Positions 1 through 8,058 of a stretch of 64,000 nt of DNA are shown here, in pieces. The DNA lies in contig JABABA010000002.1 in NCBI GenBank assembly GCA_014238415.1, forward strand, positions 186,001-250,000. Reading direction: 5' to 3'. The notes under the pieces are model-generated. The model was not told the origin of the DNA. It ran no database searches and was given only the letters and a program-made list of their open reading frames with translations. The DNA comes from Planctomycetota bacterium. GTDB lineage: Bacteria > Planctomycetota > UBA1135 > GCA-002686595. The position numbers were made by a program, and so were the translations under genes. The stretch's first letter is position 1; each line of letters begins with the position of its first letter.

Positions 1-206
1 CTCAGAGCAACGGCAGCCAGTTTTTCTTCACCCTCAGTCCATGCCATCACCTGGACGGTGGACACACGGTATTTGGGCAAATCACATCCGGTCTTTCGAT
101 AGTTGAAGAAATCGGAAAAGGCGAGATTCGCCCACCCGCCGGCGGCTCTTCGGACATTCCTGTTGAGCCGATCAAGGTCACCGGGACAAAAGTCAGTGGT
201 GCCTGA
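1..206 (+). CDS. Cyclophilin-type peptidyl-prolyl isomerase, C-terminal end (partial)
   Basis: The last 67 codons of a gene cut by the window edge; the reading frame begins at base 3 and stops with TGA at 204-206. The translation holds the cyclophilin core: QSNGSQFFFTLSPCHHLDG, then GHTVFGQI, then a tail ending in EPIKVTGTKVSGA. In this family that region forms the cyclosporin/proline-binding face (SQFFI, HLDG..TVFG). The enzyme speeds cis-trans isomerisation of Xaa-Pro bonds during folding. Whether it is secreted cannot be judged because the N-terminus is missing. The next gene, parB, is convergent. Family assignment is firm; the specific paralogue is unknown. Confidence 0.85.
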   Translation, partial: QSNGSQFFFTLSPCHHLDGGHTVFGQITSGLSIVEEIGKGEIRPPAGGSSDIPVEPIKVTGTKVSGA

Positions 207-511
207 TCAGCGCTTTCTGACTCATTGCTGAACCGAGTTGCTAACAAGTGCCCACCGGGGTGTGGGCGCCTGTCAAAGTGCTGCGAACGCTCGGTATGCA
301 AAAGTCGAACAGTCTCGCTGTTTCCTGCAAGGCCTACCGCCGACATAAACCCTTATACAGCAAAGGTTTACACGCCAGACCCCCAGCTCGGTAAGCTCCA
401 ACCGAAACCCCTAAGAAGGTTGCGCCCGCATCCTGAAGGAAGGACCAGTGAGTACCCCCATCTTTTCCACAAGCAATCCACAGCCCGGGGAGAGGATGCC
501 GTGGCTTCAAG
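207..511. other. Convergent intergenic region with a hairpin
   Basis: About 305 bases between the cyclophilin stop and the parB stop. The only clear structure is an inverted repeat at 248-269: GCCCAC at 250-255 pairs with GTGGGC at 262-267 around a 6-base loop, with one G-C and one wobble pair extending it. It could end transcription from either side, but no T-run follows. I see no convincing gene here; the ORF that spans it on the + strand runs into parB antisense. Confidence 0.35.
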
Positions 512-1393
512 TCAGATTTCCTCGCCGGGGGCCAGGCGTGTCATCAGGTGCTCTAGTTGTCGACGGTCACTGAACTTCAAAACCACCCGGCCTGTGTAGG
601 AATCAGAGCACTGAACCTCTGCGGTCAAGCCCAGGCTCTTTTCAATTCTACGCCTGAAATCTACCTGCCAGCTCGGAAGGTCGGGCGCCTTCTTGGAGAC
701 CTTGCCCTGATTGCTGGCCGTTGACTTGCCCTGCTCTTCGGCAAGCGGGGCCTCACCCCGAACCAGACGCTCGGTTGCCCTCACTGACAGGTCTTCCCGT
801 ACAGCAACCTCAAGGGCAGCACGCTGCTCTTTATCTCCGTTGAGCCCGGCGAGCGCTCTGGCATGACCAAAGGTCACAAGACCACTGACCAGGGCTTCTT
901 GGACCTCTCTAGCGAGGTCCAACAGACGAAGATGGTTGGTAACCGCGGTCCGGCTGACCCCCACCCGCTGGGCGACCTGGTCTTGAGTCAGACCCGTTCG
1001 CTTGATCATCTCCTGAAAGCCGTTGGCCTTTTCGATGGCGTCCAGGTCCTCCCTTTGAAGGTTTTCAATCAAGGCCATCTCCAACACCTGATCATCATCA
1101 GCCGACTTGACCACCACCGGTATTTCAGTCAATCCTGAGAGACGCGCCGCCCTCCAGCGTCGCTCCCCTGCGACAATTTCAAAAGACCCGTCCACCGGAC
1201 GAACGCAAATGGGCTGCAGGACCCCGTGTCGGAGGATGCTCTCCTTCAGGGTGTCAAGAGCCTCGGTCACGAAGACCTTGCGGGGCTGATTTGGATTGGG
1301 TCGAATCCGAGCTATGGGCAGGGAGATCTGAGCTTCATCCTTGGGTGAAGTGTCGGGAATCAAAGAGCCGAGGCCACGTCCGAGTGCTGTCAT
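512..1393 (-). CDS. parB: Chromosome partitioning protein ParB (Spo0J/Noc family)
   Basis: 293 aa, the usual length for chromosomal ParB. It starts with the typical MTALGRGLGSLIPD. The CTP-binding ParB/Srx domain shows GERRWRAARL and the ENLQRED box (ALIENLQREDLDAIEKA), followed by the parS-reading helix-turn-helix (LTQDQVAQRVGVSRTAVTNHLRLL). A linker leads to a C-terminal dimerisation segment. By family knowledge, ParB loads at parS as a CTP-dependent clamp and spreads, guiding origin segregation with ParA and condensin. Two parS sites lie just upstream of its start. Unusually, its partner parA is not adjacent but about 11 kb away on the other strand. Confidence 0.95.
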   Translation of the reverse strand: MTALGRGLGSLIPDTSPKDEAQISLPIARIRPNPNQPRKVFVTEALDTLKESILRHGVLQPICVRPVDGSFEIVAGERRWRAARLSGLTEIPVVVKSADDDQVLEMALIENLQREDLDAIEKANGFQEMIKRTGLTQDQVAQRVGVSRTAVTNHLRLLDLAREVQEALVSGLVTFGHARALAGLNGDKEQRAALEVAVREDLSVRATERLVRGEAPLAEEQGKSTASNQGKVSKKAPDLPSWQVDFRRRIEKSLGLTAEVQCSDSYTGRVVLKFSDRRQLEHLMTRLAPGEEI

Positions 1394-1412
1394 TTGGGTC
1401 TATTGGGTCCAA

Positions 1413-1428
1413 TGTTCCACGTGGAACA
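1413..1428. promoter_or_regulatory. parS centromere site 1
   Basis: A perfect 16-base palindrome, TGTTCCACGTGGAACA, matching the conserved bacterial parS consensus (TGTTNCACGTGNAACA). It lies 19 bases upstream of the parB start codon, so bound ParB may also repress its own gene. Confidence 0.93.
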
Positions 1429-1597
1429 CCGCCTGAGAGTACGCCCCCTTGGGGGTAGGGCGCAATGCCCGTGGCCAGATCTGACCCCATGTCGCCCAAG
1501 CCGGAGCCTGACGGAGCCTCCCATGCGTCTGATGACTGACGCCTGCCTAGAGGCCCTAGGCCCCCCTGCAGATCCTGCCCCACCCCGGAACAAAGCA

Positions 1598-1613
1598 CGT
1601 TCCACGTGGAACA
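1598..1613. promoter_or_regulatory. parS centromere site 2
   Basis: CGTTCCACGTGGAACA: the same palindromic core as site 1 (GTTCCACGTGGAAC) with a single outer-base difference. It sits 185 bases from site 1 in the same gap between parB and the next gene. The rest of that 383-base gap (1394-1776) shows no supported gene. Confidence 0.88.
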
Positions 1614-1776
1614 TCAAAACCCACAATATCCCAACGGCCCCAAACCCAACTGGAGCTCTGAACTGACTGTCCACCGCACGAGCCAAACAGATGCCCAAAC
1701 CCTGAAGACCAACCACACGAACACCGCAATTCTTTCCGAGCCCCGGCCCCCTGGATGGGCATGATGCTCCTTCCAT

Positions 1777-2454
1777 ATGGCTCTGCCCCTCACCCTTCAA
1801 TGGTCCCTGCGGGCCACCCTGCGCAGCCCCTGGGCACTAGGGCCCTGGCTCCTGGCCGCAGGACTCCTGCCACTGGCAGCAACCTGGACAGACCTCTCAA
1901 TTCTTAGCCGCCGTGGGGCTCAAGGTGGAACCCCCGGGGAATTCGCGTTCCTGGCAGGAATGGTTGCGGTGCTGGGCGCCAGCCCCAGCCTAGACCGCAT
2001 GGAATGGCTCCTGGCCCGTACTGGACGGCTGAACCGGGTTGGACACGAACTGATCCTGTTGGCTCTGCCCGGGACCCTTATCCCTTTAGGTGTGCTCCTG
2101 CTGGGCTCGGCCAACTGGGGCTCGCCATCCTCCGACGCTATCCTGGCAGCTGTGGGCAACGGATTGCGCCTCAGCTTGCTGGCCCTTCTGCTCAACCGCA
2201 CGGGCCTTGGACTGGGTCCCCGCACGGCCCTGCTCCCTCTGCTGGGTTGGTGGTTGCCTGCCGCACTGGCGGGCATGGGTGGAGCTGGTGCGTATCTAGC
2301 ATCATTTCTAAGCGCAGGAGCCTGGCCAGCACCGGACTTTTCTCCGTTCGGTTCCATCGGAGGTCCCGCTCCCTCCTCTCTGACCGGTTGGGTTGCGCTC
2401 CTCCTTGCGTGTACCCCCGGCCTGGGCAGGCATGCGATACGCGATCCTCGGTGA
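1777..2454 (+). CDS. Hypothetical multi-pass membrane protein
   Basis: 225 aa, rich in Leu, Ala and Gly, with about five hydrophobic stretches: near residues 22-36, 57-70, 93-110, 120-140 and 150-175. A last one lies near 205. I do not recognise a family motif; the overall look recalls small ABC-type permease subunits, but no ATPase is next to it. No clear Shine-Dalgarno sequence precedes the ATG. It overlaps the following metallophosphatase gene by 23 bases, so the two are probably co-transcribed. Third-position C/G bias agrees with the neighbours, which supports it as a real gene. Confidence 0.6.
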   Translation: MALPLTLQWSLRATLRSPWALGPWLLAAGLLPLAATWTDLSILSRRGAQGGTPGEFAFLAGMVAVLGASPSLDRMEWLLARTGRLNRVGHELILLALPGTLIPLGVLLLGSANWGSPSSDAILAAVGNGLRLSLLALLLNRTGLGLGPRTALLPLLGWWLPAALAGMGGAGAYLASFLSAGAWPAPDFSPFGSIGGPAPSSLTGWVALLLACTPGLGRHAIRDPR

Positions 2455-3166
2455 CATTCACGCCAACGAAACCGCTCTATGTGCGGTTTTGCAGGATATT
2501 GCAAACTTTGATGTCGACCAAATTCTTTGCCTAGGTGACCTTGTGGGCTACGGCGCATCGCCAACCAGAACCCTTGCAATCCTCCAGGACGTGGGCGCCA
2601 TCTCTATTCGTGGGAACCATGATGAAGCCTGTTGTGGCCTGGTGGAGCCACTTTTCTTCAACCCCAGCGCTCGAGCAGCGGCCTTCTGGACCAAAAACAT
2701 TTTGACATCAAATGAAAAGCAGTGGCTCGCGAAACTCCCCTTGACCATCGACCTTGATGAATGCTCGCTGGCTCACGGGACCTATGACCACGCGCAAGAC
2801 TTTCGATACCTAAACTCCGTAGACTCAGCCCTCGGCAGTCTCAAGACCATGCCGCGTCCGGTCTGCTTCGTAGGACACACGCACCTGCCCGTCGTTGTGG
2901 TCCAAACAGAGCGCGCACCGGAGTCTCCATCCCATACTCTTTCCGCGCGCATTGAGCTCGGCGACATTCGCCGAGCAGTTGTCAATCCTGGCAGCGTTGG
3001 TCAACCACGGGACGAAGATCCACGCGCCGCGTGGGGCCTTTTCCTGCCGGACGAGCCCTCCTACGAATTGCGGAGGGTGAAATACGACATCGAAAAAGAG
3101 GCCCACAAGATAAGGGCTGCGGGTCTTCCAGCGTTCCTCGCAGACCGCCTCCACCTAGGTATCTAG
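2432..3166 (+). CDS. Calcineurin-like metallophosphoesterase (YfcE/MJ0936 type)
   Basis: 244 aa from ATG 2432, chosen because the protein then begins directly with the first beta-strand and metal motif, MRYAILGDIHAN. Later motifs follow in family order: GDLVGYG, GNHD and GHTH (CFVGHTHLPV), and finally NPGSVGQPRD. These supply the two-metal centre of phosphodiesterases/phosphatases. Members with the GDLVGYG signature are usually annotated as metallophosphatases of unknown substrate. It overlaps the membrane-protein gene upstream and is convergent with, and overlaps by 4 bases, the HPr-domain gene. Confidence 0.88.
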   Translation: MRYAILGDIHANETALCAVLQDIANFDVDQILCLGDLVGYGASPTRTLAILQDVGAISIRGNHDEACCGLVEPLFFNPSARAAAFWTKNILTSNEKQWLAKLPLTIDLDECSLAHGTYDHAQDFRYLNSVDSALGSLKTMPRPVCFVGHTHLPVVVVQTERAPESPSHTLSARIELGDIRRAVVNPGSVGQPRDEDPRAAWGLFLPDEPSYELRRVKYDIEKEAHKIRAAGLPAFLADRLHLGI

Positions 3167-4491
3167 CGGCGTAGATAGCTCAAATTCTCGGAAAAGTGAG
3201 CGAGCCCCCGCTCGCCAGCTCCCGCCTCCAGCAACTCCTGCAAATCAGCAAGGGGGCGGGCATCACCCTTGAAGGTCACCTTGCGCGCATCCGGCTGGGA
3301 TCCGCTCAGGATCATGACCTCCAGAATAGAACTTGCGTTGGCTTTCCCTCCGCCAATGGAAATCTCCACCGGCGTTCCGTGATGATTGACGACCGCCACA
3401 ATCAAGGCGATCGGTCGCGCATGCAGAGTCACCTCGGCGGGCAAGTCCACAGTCACCGAGCGCACATCCGTATAGGAAGGCAACAACTCTTCGCCCAAAG
3501 AACGGCCGGCATCGAGCACCCAAAGAGCACGCTCAAGCAATGTGTTGAGCACGATGTCTGTGACCTCTTCGCGTCGAATCAACTGAATGATGCGCTCATG
3601 ATCCTCAGCGCGACGCTCGTCGCTCTCGTGCCGCTCCATGAAATGAACTAATTGGGTCACTGCCTGCAGTAAGTGCAAACAGGTGGAAATATGCCCTCGG
3701 AGCAGGAGCAGGCGCGGATCAGACGACTCCCGGCCGGTGTTCTTGATGTGCGTATCGTAAGCGGACTGGAGGTTGTGCACCGTGGCCTCGAACACCCGTG
3801 CCTGCTCTTCTCTGCAGCGCTTGACCAGGATCTTGTCCCGTTCATCTGCGGATTCACAGGGGGTCAATCCGGCTTGATCGAACATTTCGCAGGCTTGCAG
3901 GTACTTGCTGGCTACCTCCGCAATGCGCTGATCCTCATCAGCCAGGTCCTGAATCCCCAGGGTCCGGGGTAGACGGAAGTTCACCGGCGGGGCCCCTGCA
4001 GAGCCATACACAGCAGGATCCTGGGCCACATCAATGCCAATGGCGGAAGCCTCATCAAGCAAGCCCTTGAGCAGGGTTTCGAGAGAGCTCTGCACAAAAT
4101 CCCGGCAGCGGCCGAGGCCCTGGTCGAGAATCGCCCCCTGATCAGCGCCCACATGTCCGTGAATGCCGTAGCCCTCAAGCCGCCGATGCAAGTGCTCCAA
4201 GGAGAGCCCGGCGAGACTGAACCCTCGAATAGAGGCGGTCAATTCGGTGAAGAAGTGATAACGGGAGTTCCAACGAGCGCCGTAATCGTCAAGACAGGCT
4301 TCAAGCTCGTCCGCTTCACTGTGGAGCTCGAATAAATCTCGTTTACCCCAGTGAACATCGCCCCTGGAAAAAAGCGCCCTCGCACGCAGGAACAGGCCAT
4401 CCGACGCCCCGGCAAGCAGACGGGCAAAGTCGTCTTCGGGAACCAGCTTCTCAAGGGGGATTTCCGACATTGTAAAGGCGCCTAACCCCAT
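3163..4491 (-). CDS. Protein with C-terminal HPr-like phosphocarrier domain
   Basis: 442 aa. Residues 1-345 are mostly helical and I do not recognise them; residues about 348-430 form an HPr domain. It carries TLHARPIAL (His357 in the place of HPr His15) and KANASSILEVMIL (Ser388 in the place of Ser46). The His-Ser distance is 31 residues, exactly as in classical HPr (85-90 aa, normally stand-alone). Start 4491 is favoured by AGAGGGG five bases before its ATG; an internal Met at codon 8 has no such site. It is divergent from the sigma-70 gene. Inference: a regulator read out by phosphorylation at His357 and/or Ser388. The HPr part is seen directly; the function is unknown. Confidence 0.8.
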   Translation of the reverse strand: MGLGAFTMSEIPLEKLVPEDDFARLLAGASDGLFLRARALFSRGDVHWGKRDLFELHSEADELEACLDDYGARWNSRYHFFTELTASIRGFSLAGLSLEHLHRRLEGYGIHGHVGADQGAILDQGLGRCRDFVQSSLETLLKGLLDEASAIGIDVAQDPAVYGSAGAPPVNFRLPRTLGIQDLADEDQRIAEVASKYLQACEMFDQAGLTPCESADERDKILVKRCREEQARVFEATVHNLQSAYDTHIKNTGRESSDPRLLLLRGHISTCLHLLQAVTQLVHFMERHESDERRAEDHERIIQLIRREEVTDIVLNTLLERALWVLDAGRSLGEELLPSYTDVRSVTVDLPAEVTLHARPIALIVAVVNHHGTPVEISIGGGKANASSILEVMILSGSQPDARKVTFKGDARPLADLQELLEAGAGERGLAHFSENLSYLRR

Positions 4492-4653
4492 TGTACCCCT
4501 CTGTGACCCCTCACGATGCCCTCCCAGGGCCCATTTAGGTAAAGAGGGCTCAAGAGAGGGCCCCCATCATTCCGATCAAGAATCAGGCACGAGCACCCTC
4601 CTGCCCCCCTTTCTCCCGCCACCACCCACCTGTCACCCCTGGGGAGGCCCGCC
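4492..4653. promoter_or_regulatory. Divergent control region between HPr-domain gene and sigma-70 gene
   Basis: 162 bases that should hold the promoters of both divergent genes. The sigma reading frame is closed by a TAA at 4540-4542 and is open after that, with no ATG, GTG or TTG before the conserved coding part. GGGGAGG at 4641-4647 is the strongest ribosome-binding site seen here. I could not assign -35/-10 boxes with confidence. Confidence 0.5.
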
Positions 4654-4656
4654 ATC
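4641..4656 (+). promoter_or_regulatory. Ribosome-binding site and ATC initiation codon of the sigma gene
   Basis: GGGGAGG at 4641-4647, six bases, then ATC at 4654-4656. The spacing is ideal, and the codon joins in frame to sigma region 1.2. ATH start codons are known in nature (infC uses AUU for autoregulation through IF3), so a regulated weak start is plausible. Confidence 0.6.
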
Positions 4657-5460
4657 AGCTCTGAACGCTGCCTTGAAACCTACCTCGTCGAAATAAACGA
4701 GGTCTCCCTACTTACCAGGGAGGAGGAGACTGACCTCGGAACCCGAATCCAGGCGGGCGACACAGCCGCCCGGGAGCGCATGATTCGCGCGAACCTGCGG
4801 TTGGTGGTCTCCATCGCGAAGCTCTATTCAGGACGAGGCATGACCCTCCAGGACCTGATCGCAGAGGGCAATATCGGCCTCATGCGGGCAGTGGAGAAAT
4901 TCGACCCGGAAGCGGGCTGCCGCTTCTCCACCTATGGCACCTGGTGGATCAAGCAGTCAATTCGGCGCGCCTTGACCAACACCGTGCGCTCGGTTCGCGT
5001 CCCTGGGTACATGTCAGAGAACCTGAACAAGTGGCGTTCCACCGCCACCGAATTGACCTATGTTCTCGGCCGCAGCCCCACTGTAGAAGAGGTCGCTCAG
5101 GAGCTCGGTATTCCCAGCGAATCCTGGCCATTGCTCAAGCAGACCATTGAGAACACCTCTGGCGGCCAGGTTTCCCTAGACCTTCTGAGTCAGAACCAGG
5201 ACACAGTAGAGGATGAGCGGGTGTCCGCGCCGGACGATTCCGTCACCCAGAAAGACCTGATTTCTCGCCTTCGCGAGTTGCTGAAAACTCTAAGCGACCG
5301 GGATGGAACGGTTCTCCGCCTACGCTATGGCCTCGATCCTGGCAGTGAGCCCATGACCCTGAAAGCCATCGGCAAGCAGGTAGGGGTCACTCGCGAGCGA
5401 GTGCGGCAGATCGAGCAAAGCGCTTTGCGCTGCCTGTACGAGACTCTGGACGAAAGCTAG
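4654..5460 (+). CDS. Sigma-70 family RNA polymerase sigma factor, probable ATC start
   Basis: About 268 aa if translation starts at ATC 4654. Homology must begin before the first ATG (4780), because region 1.2 is encoded upstream ([20 protein letters not shown]). Then come region 2 ([47 protein letters not shown]), region 3 ([20 protein letters not shown]) and region 4 ([28 protein letters not shown]). That is a group 1/2 sigma, short and without region 1.1. No ATG, GTG or TTG exists in frame from 4543 to 4780. ATC 4654 lies 6 bases after a GGGGAGG ribosome-binding site; CTG 4639 and 4630 are alternatives. Promoter specificity cannot be read from sequence. Confidence 0.9.
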   Translation: MSSERCLETYLVEINEVSLLTREEETDLGTRIQAGDTAARERMIRANLRLVVSIAKLYSGRGMTLQDLIAEGNIGLMRAVEKFDPEAGCRFSTYGTWWIKQSIRRALTNTVRSVRVPGYMSENLNKWRSTATELTYVLGRSPTVEEVAQELGIPSESWPLLKQTIENTSGGQVSLDLLSQNQDTVEDERVSAPDDSVTQKDLISRLRELLKTLSDRDGTVLRLRYGLDPGSEPMTLKAIGKQVGVTRERVRQIEQSALRCLYETLDES

Positions 5461-5487
5461 CAGGTCACTTGCGGTTATCCTCCCGCC

Positions 5488-5862
5488 ATGAGGATGGGCA
5501 TCGACCGCAACCTATTGGCCGCAAATGTGGCCAACCTGGACCAACTGCAGCGCAAGATCGTTGGGGGACTATTGGCGGTCCTTTTCCACAAGCCGGGCAG
5601 AATCCAGAACCAGGAATGGCTGCTGGAACAGCTCACCCAGGTCATGATCCTGGCGGAAGACTTCAAGGACCTCGAGGCTGTCCAGGCCTATCTGAAGGCC
5701 CATGTGCACGACCTGCTGAACACAGCGTTGCGCATCTTTGGTTGCGTCGGCGAAGATCTGGCACCGCGAGCCACAGAAGGCATCACTCATCAGGACGCCA
5801 TGCTTCTGGCCCTGAAGTATCTTGAGGGGCCAGAAACGTCATCGGATCAGCCAAGCGCCTGA
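5488..5862 (+). CDS. Hypothetical protein
   Basis: 124 aa, mostly predicted helical, without signal peptide or membrane segment. I recognise no family. It begins MRMGIDRNLLAANVANLDQLQ; either of the two Met codons (5488 or 5494) could be the start, and neither has a strong ribosome-binding site. The gene sits 27 bases after the sigma gene and 19 before hemW, on the same strand and with similar codon use. This supports a real, co-transcribed gene. Confidence 0.65.
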   Translation: MRMGIDRNLLAANVANLDQLQRKIVGGLLAVLFHKPGRIQNQEWLLEQLTQVMILAEDFKDLEAVQAYLKAHVHDLLNTALRIFGCVGEDLAPRATEGITHQDAMLLALKYLEGPETSSDQPSA

Positions 5863-5881
5863 GAATCGAGGCACCCAGAGC

Positions 5882-7129
5882 ATGACCTTCCCCCGCACTT
5901 CCCCGCCAGCAGCGCCACTGCCCAGGCCAGAACCAGGAACCGCGCTCTACGTGCACCTGCCCTTCTGCGCAACCAAGTGCCACTACTGTGACTTCTTCTC
6001 GGTGCCCGCCGAGGGTCAGGACCTCGAGGGTATGGTGGAAACGATCCTGACCGAAGCTGCCCAGCGAGCCCCACGCGCGCCCAGGACCCTCTTCCTGGGA
6101 GGCGGCACTCCAAGCCTCCTGCCCGCCGCTCTCCTCCGTCGTCTACTTGACGGCCTGCAGCAGATAACCGGGTGGCGGGAGTCTGTGGTGGAAGCATCGG
6201 CGGAGTGCAACCCGGAGAGCCTCGATTCGGACAAGGCCAAGGCCCTGTTGGACCTGGGCATTCCACGCCTCTCGGTGGGCGTCCAGGCCCTGGACGACGA
6301 GGTGCTGGAACTCTTTGGAAGGGTCCACAAGGGACAGGACGGATTGCGCGCCCTAGAGGCCGCCCGAGACGCGGGAGTCACCCAACTCAGCGCAGATATG
6401 ATCTACGCCTGGCCAGGACAGACCCTGAAGCGCTGGGAGGACGATCTTGGGGCGGTTCTAGAGCTAACTACCCAGCATTTATCCGCTTACAACCTAACAT
6501 ATGAAGAAGACACTCGCTTCAAGCGGTGGCTGGACCAAGGGCGCCTCTCCAAGGCACCAGAAGACCTGGAACTCGCCCTCTTCGAGGTCGCACACGAGCT
6601 CTGCGAAGCCGCCGGGCTCACCCCCTATGAGGTGTCTAACTACGCCCGATCTGGCCACGAATGTAACCACAACATCAATTACTGGAGAAACGGCGCCTAT
6701 ATCGGCCTGGGTCCCGGTGCAGTCAGCAAGATCGGCCCCGTTCGAGCAGGAAACCCCCGAGGCATTGCCTCCTATCTCAAGTGGATCGATACCTCCGGAC
6801 ACGCCACCCAATGGCGCGATGAACCCGACGAGTCAACCCGTCTAGCAGAAGGCTGGTGGCTTGGCTTGCGCATGCTAGAAGGCCTGGACCCCGCAGCGGT
6901 CCGGACCGCCGCCCACTGGCAAGGCGACCCGGCCCGGGACCCGGCCCTGCCCGTGGCCCGGAATCTCGTGGATCTGGGTCTATTGGAAACCAGTGGGCAG
7001 CAGGCTCACGAACGCTTCCGCCTGACCCCCAGGGGTCGCCCTGTGGCCGACGCTATCGCGGTCAAATTTCTGCAGCAGCTCGGTGGGGATCAAGACTCCG
7101 AGCAAACCCCTGAAGGGCCGCTAGAATGA
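5882..7129 (+). CDS. hemW: Radical SAM heme chaperone HemW-like (coproporphyrinogen III oxidase-like)
   Basis: 415 aa from ATG 5882. The first residues lead into ALYVHLPFCATKCHYCDFF, with Cys29, Cys33 and Cys36 as the CX3CX2C cluster ligands. GGGTPS and SVGVQALDDEVLELFGRVH follow, then CNHNINYWRNGAYIGLGPGA, all typical of the HemN/HemW family. Its length is that of HemW (about 380-420 aa), not of true HemN. HemW binds heme and is thought to hand it to respiratory enzymes; it is often mis-annotated as coproporphyrinogen dehydrogenase. A longer start at 5822 would overlap the previous gene and adds no conserved sequence. Confidence 0.88.
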   Translation: MTFPRTSPPAAPLPRPEPGTALYVHLPFCATKCHYCDFFSVPAEGQDLEGMVETILTEAAQRAPRAPRTLFLGGGTPSLLPAALLRRLLDGLQQITGWRESVVEASAECNPESLDSDKAKALLDLGIPRLSVGVQALDDEVLELFGRVHKGQDGLRALEAARDAGVTQLSADMIYAWPGQTLKRWEDDLGAVLELTTQHLSAYNLTYEEDTRFKRWLDQGRLSKAPEDLELALFEVAHELCEAAGLTPYEVSNYARSGHECNHNINYWRNGAYIGLGPGAVSKIGPVRAGNPRGIASYLKWIDTSGHATQWRDEPDESTRLAEGWWLGLRMLEGLDPAAVRTAAHWQGDPARDPALPVARNLVDLGLLETSGQQAHERFRLTPRGRPVADAIAVKFLQQLGGDQDSEQTPEGPLE

Positions 7130-7162
7130 CTGTCCACTTCTCCAGCCGGGGAAGGACCCGCC

Positions 7163-8056
7163 ATGACCTTTGCCGACCGTCTCGACAACGCCATCACCCT
7201 CAAGGGCAGCCCTGCCCTGGTGGGCCTCGACCCTTTTCTCGAACGCATTCCACCTGAGTTCGCAGCGGCCCAGAACCCCAACGCCTCACGCTCCGAACAA
7301 GCGGCCGCAATGGGGGACTTTCTGTGCGCGGTGATCGACCTGATCGCCGAGAGGGTGGCGGCGGTCAAACCCCAATCCGCCTTCTTCGAAGTCTTGGGCG
7401 CCGAGGGAGTAGCCCAATGGGAGCGAGTGATAGCCCACGCCCATGACGCGGATCTCCTGGTCATTGGAGATGTGAAGCGGGGGGACATCGGCTCCACCGC
7501 CGCCGCCTATGCAACGGCCTTCCTGACGGGGAGCGCCCAATGCGACCGGCGTACTCTCTGCGATGCGGTCACGGTCAATCCCCTCCTGGGCCATGATTCG
7601 ATCACTCCCTTCCTGGAAGCCTGCCGAGAGGCCGATGCGGGTATCTATGTCCTGGTTCGCACCTCGAACCCTGGCGGCGATCAGTTCCAAACCAAGGGAG
7701 ACCCGACCTTGAGCGAACGCATTGCCGACGCGGTTGTGGCCTGGGGAGAGGAGTTGATGGGGGACTGTGGGCTCTCCTCGGTGGGGGCCGTGGTGGGGGC
7801 AACCCACCCAGCAGAACTCAAAGCCCTGAGAAAACGCATGCCACACACGCCCCTGCTCTTGCCCGGCTACGGCGCCCAGGGTGCGGGGGCAGAAGATGTG
7901 ACCCCAGGCTTCCTGCCAGGCGGTCGCGGCGTTCTGGTCAACTCATCCCGGGGCATCCTGTATCCCCCGCGGGACGACCAGACGTCCTGGCGAGACGCCA
8001 CCAGCCAGGCCCTCGACCAGATGCGGACAGCCCTGGCGGCAGCAGGAGCAACCTAG
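7163..8056 (+). CDS. pyrF: Orotidine 5'-phosphate decarboxylase (long, PyrF type 2)
   Basis: 297 aa. It decarboxylates OMP to UMP, the last step of de novo pyrimidine synthesis. The active-site motif VIGDVKRGDIGSTAAAYA supplies the catalytic Asp-Lys-Asp set; VKPQSAFFE and LLLPGYGAQGAG (phosphate site) are also present. The length and motif layout match the longer subfamily found in mycobacteria, planctomycetes and others (E. coli PyrF is about 245 aa). An AAGGA site lies 6 bases before the ATG. It ends 2 bases before bshC, so the two are likely co-transcribed. Confidence 0.93.
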   Translation: MTFADRLDNAITLKGSPALVGLDPFLERIPPEFAAAQNPNASRSEQAAAMGDFLCAVIDLIAERVAAVKPQSAFFEVLGAEGVAQWERVIAHAHDADLLVIGDVKRGDIGSTAAAYATAFLTGSAQCDRRTLCDAVTVNPLLGHDSITPFLEACREADAGIYVLVRTSNPGGDQFQTKGDPTLSERIADAVVAWGEELMGDCGLSSVGAVVGATHPAELKALRKRMPHTPLLLPGYGAQGAGAEDVTPGFLPGGRGVLVNSSRGILYPPRDDQTSWRDATSQALDQMRTALAAAGAT

Positions 8057-8058
8057 GG

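Noticed and set aside
1390..1800. Minus-strand 136-aa frame between parB and the membrane protein gene
   Set aside because: It contains both parS sites, has no recognisable motif, and its composition is that of non-coding GC-rich DNA.
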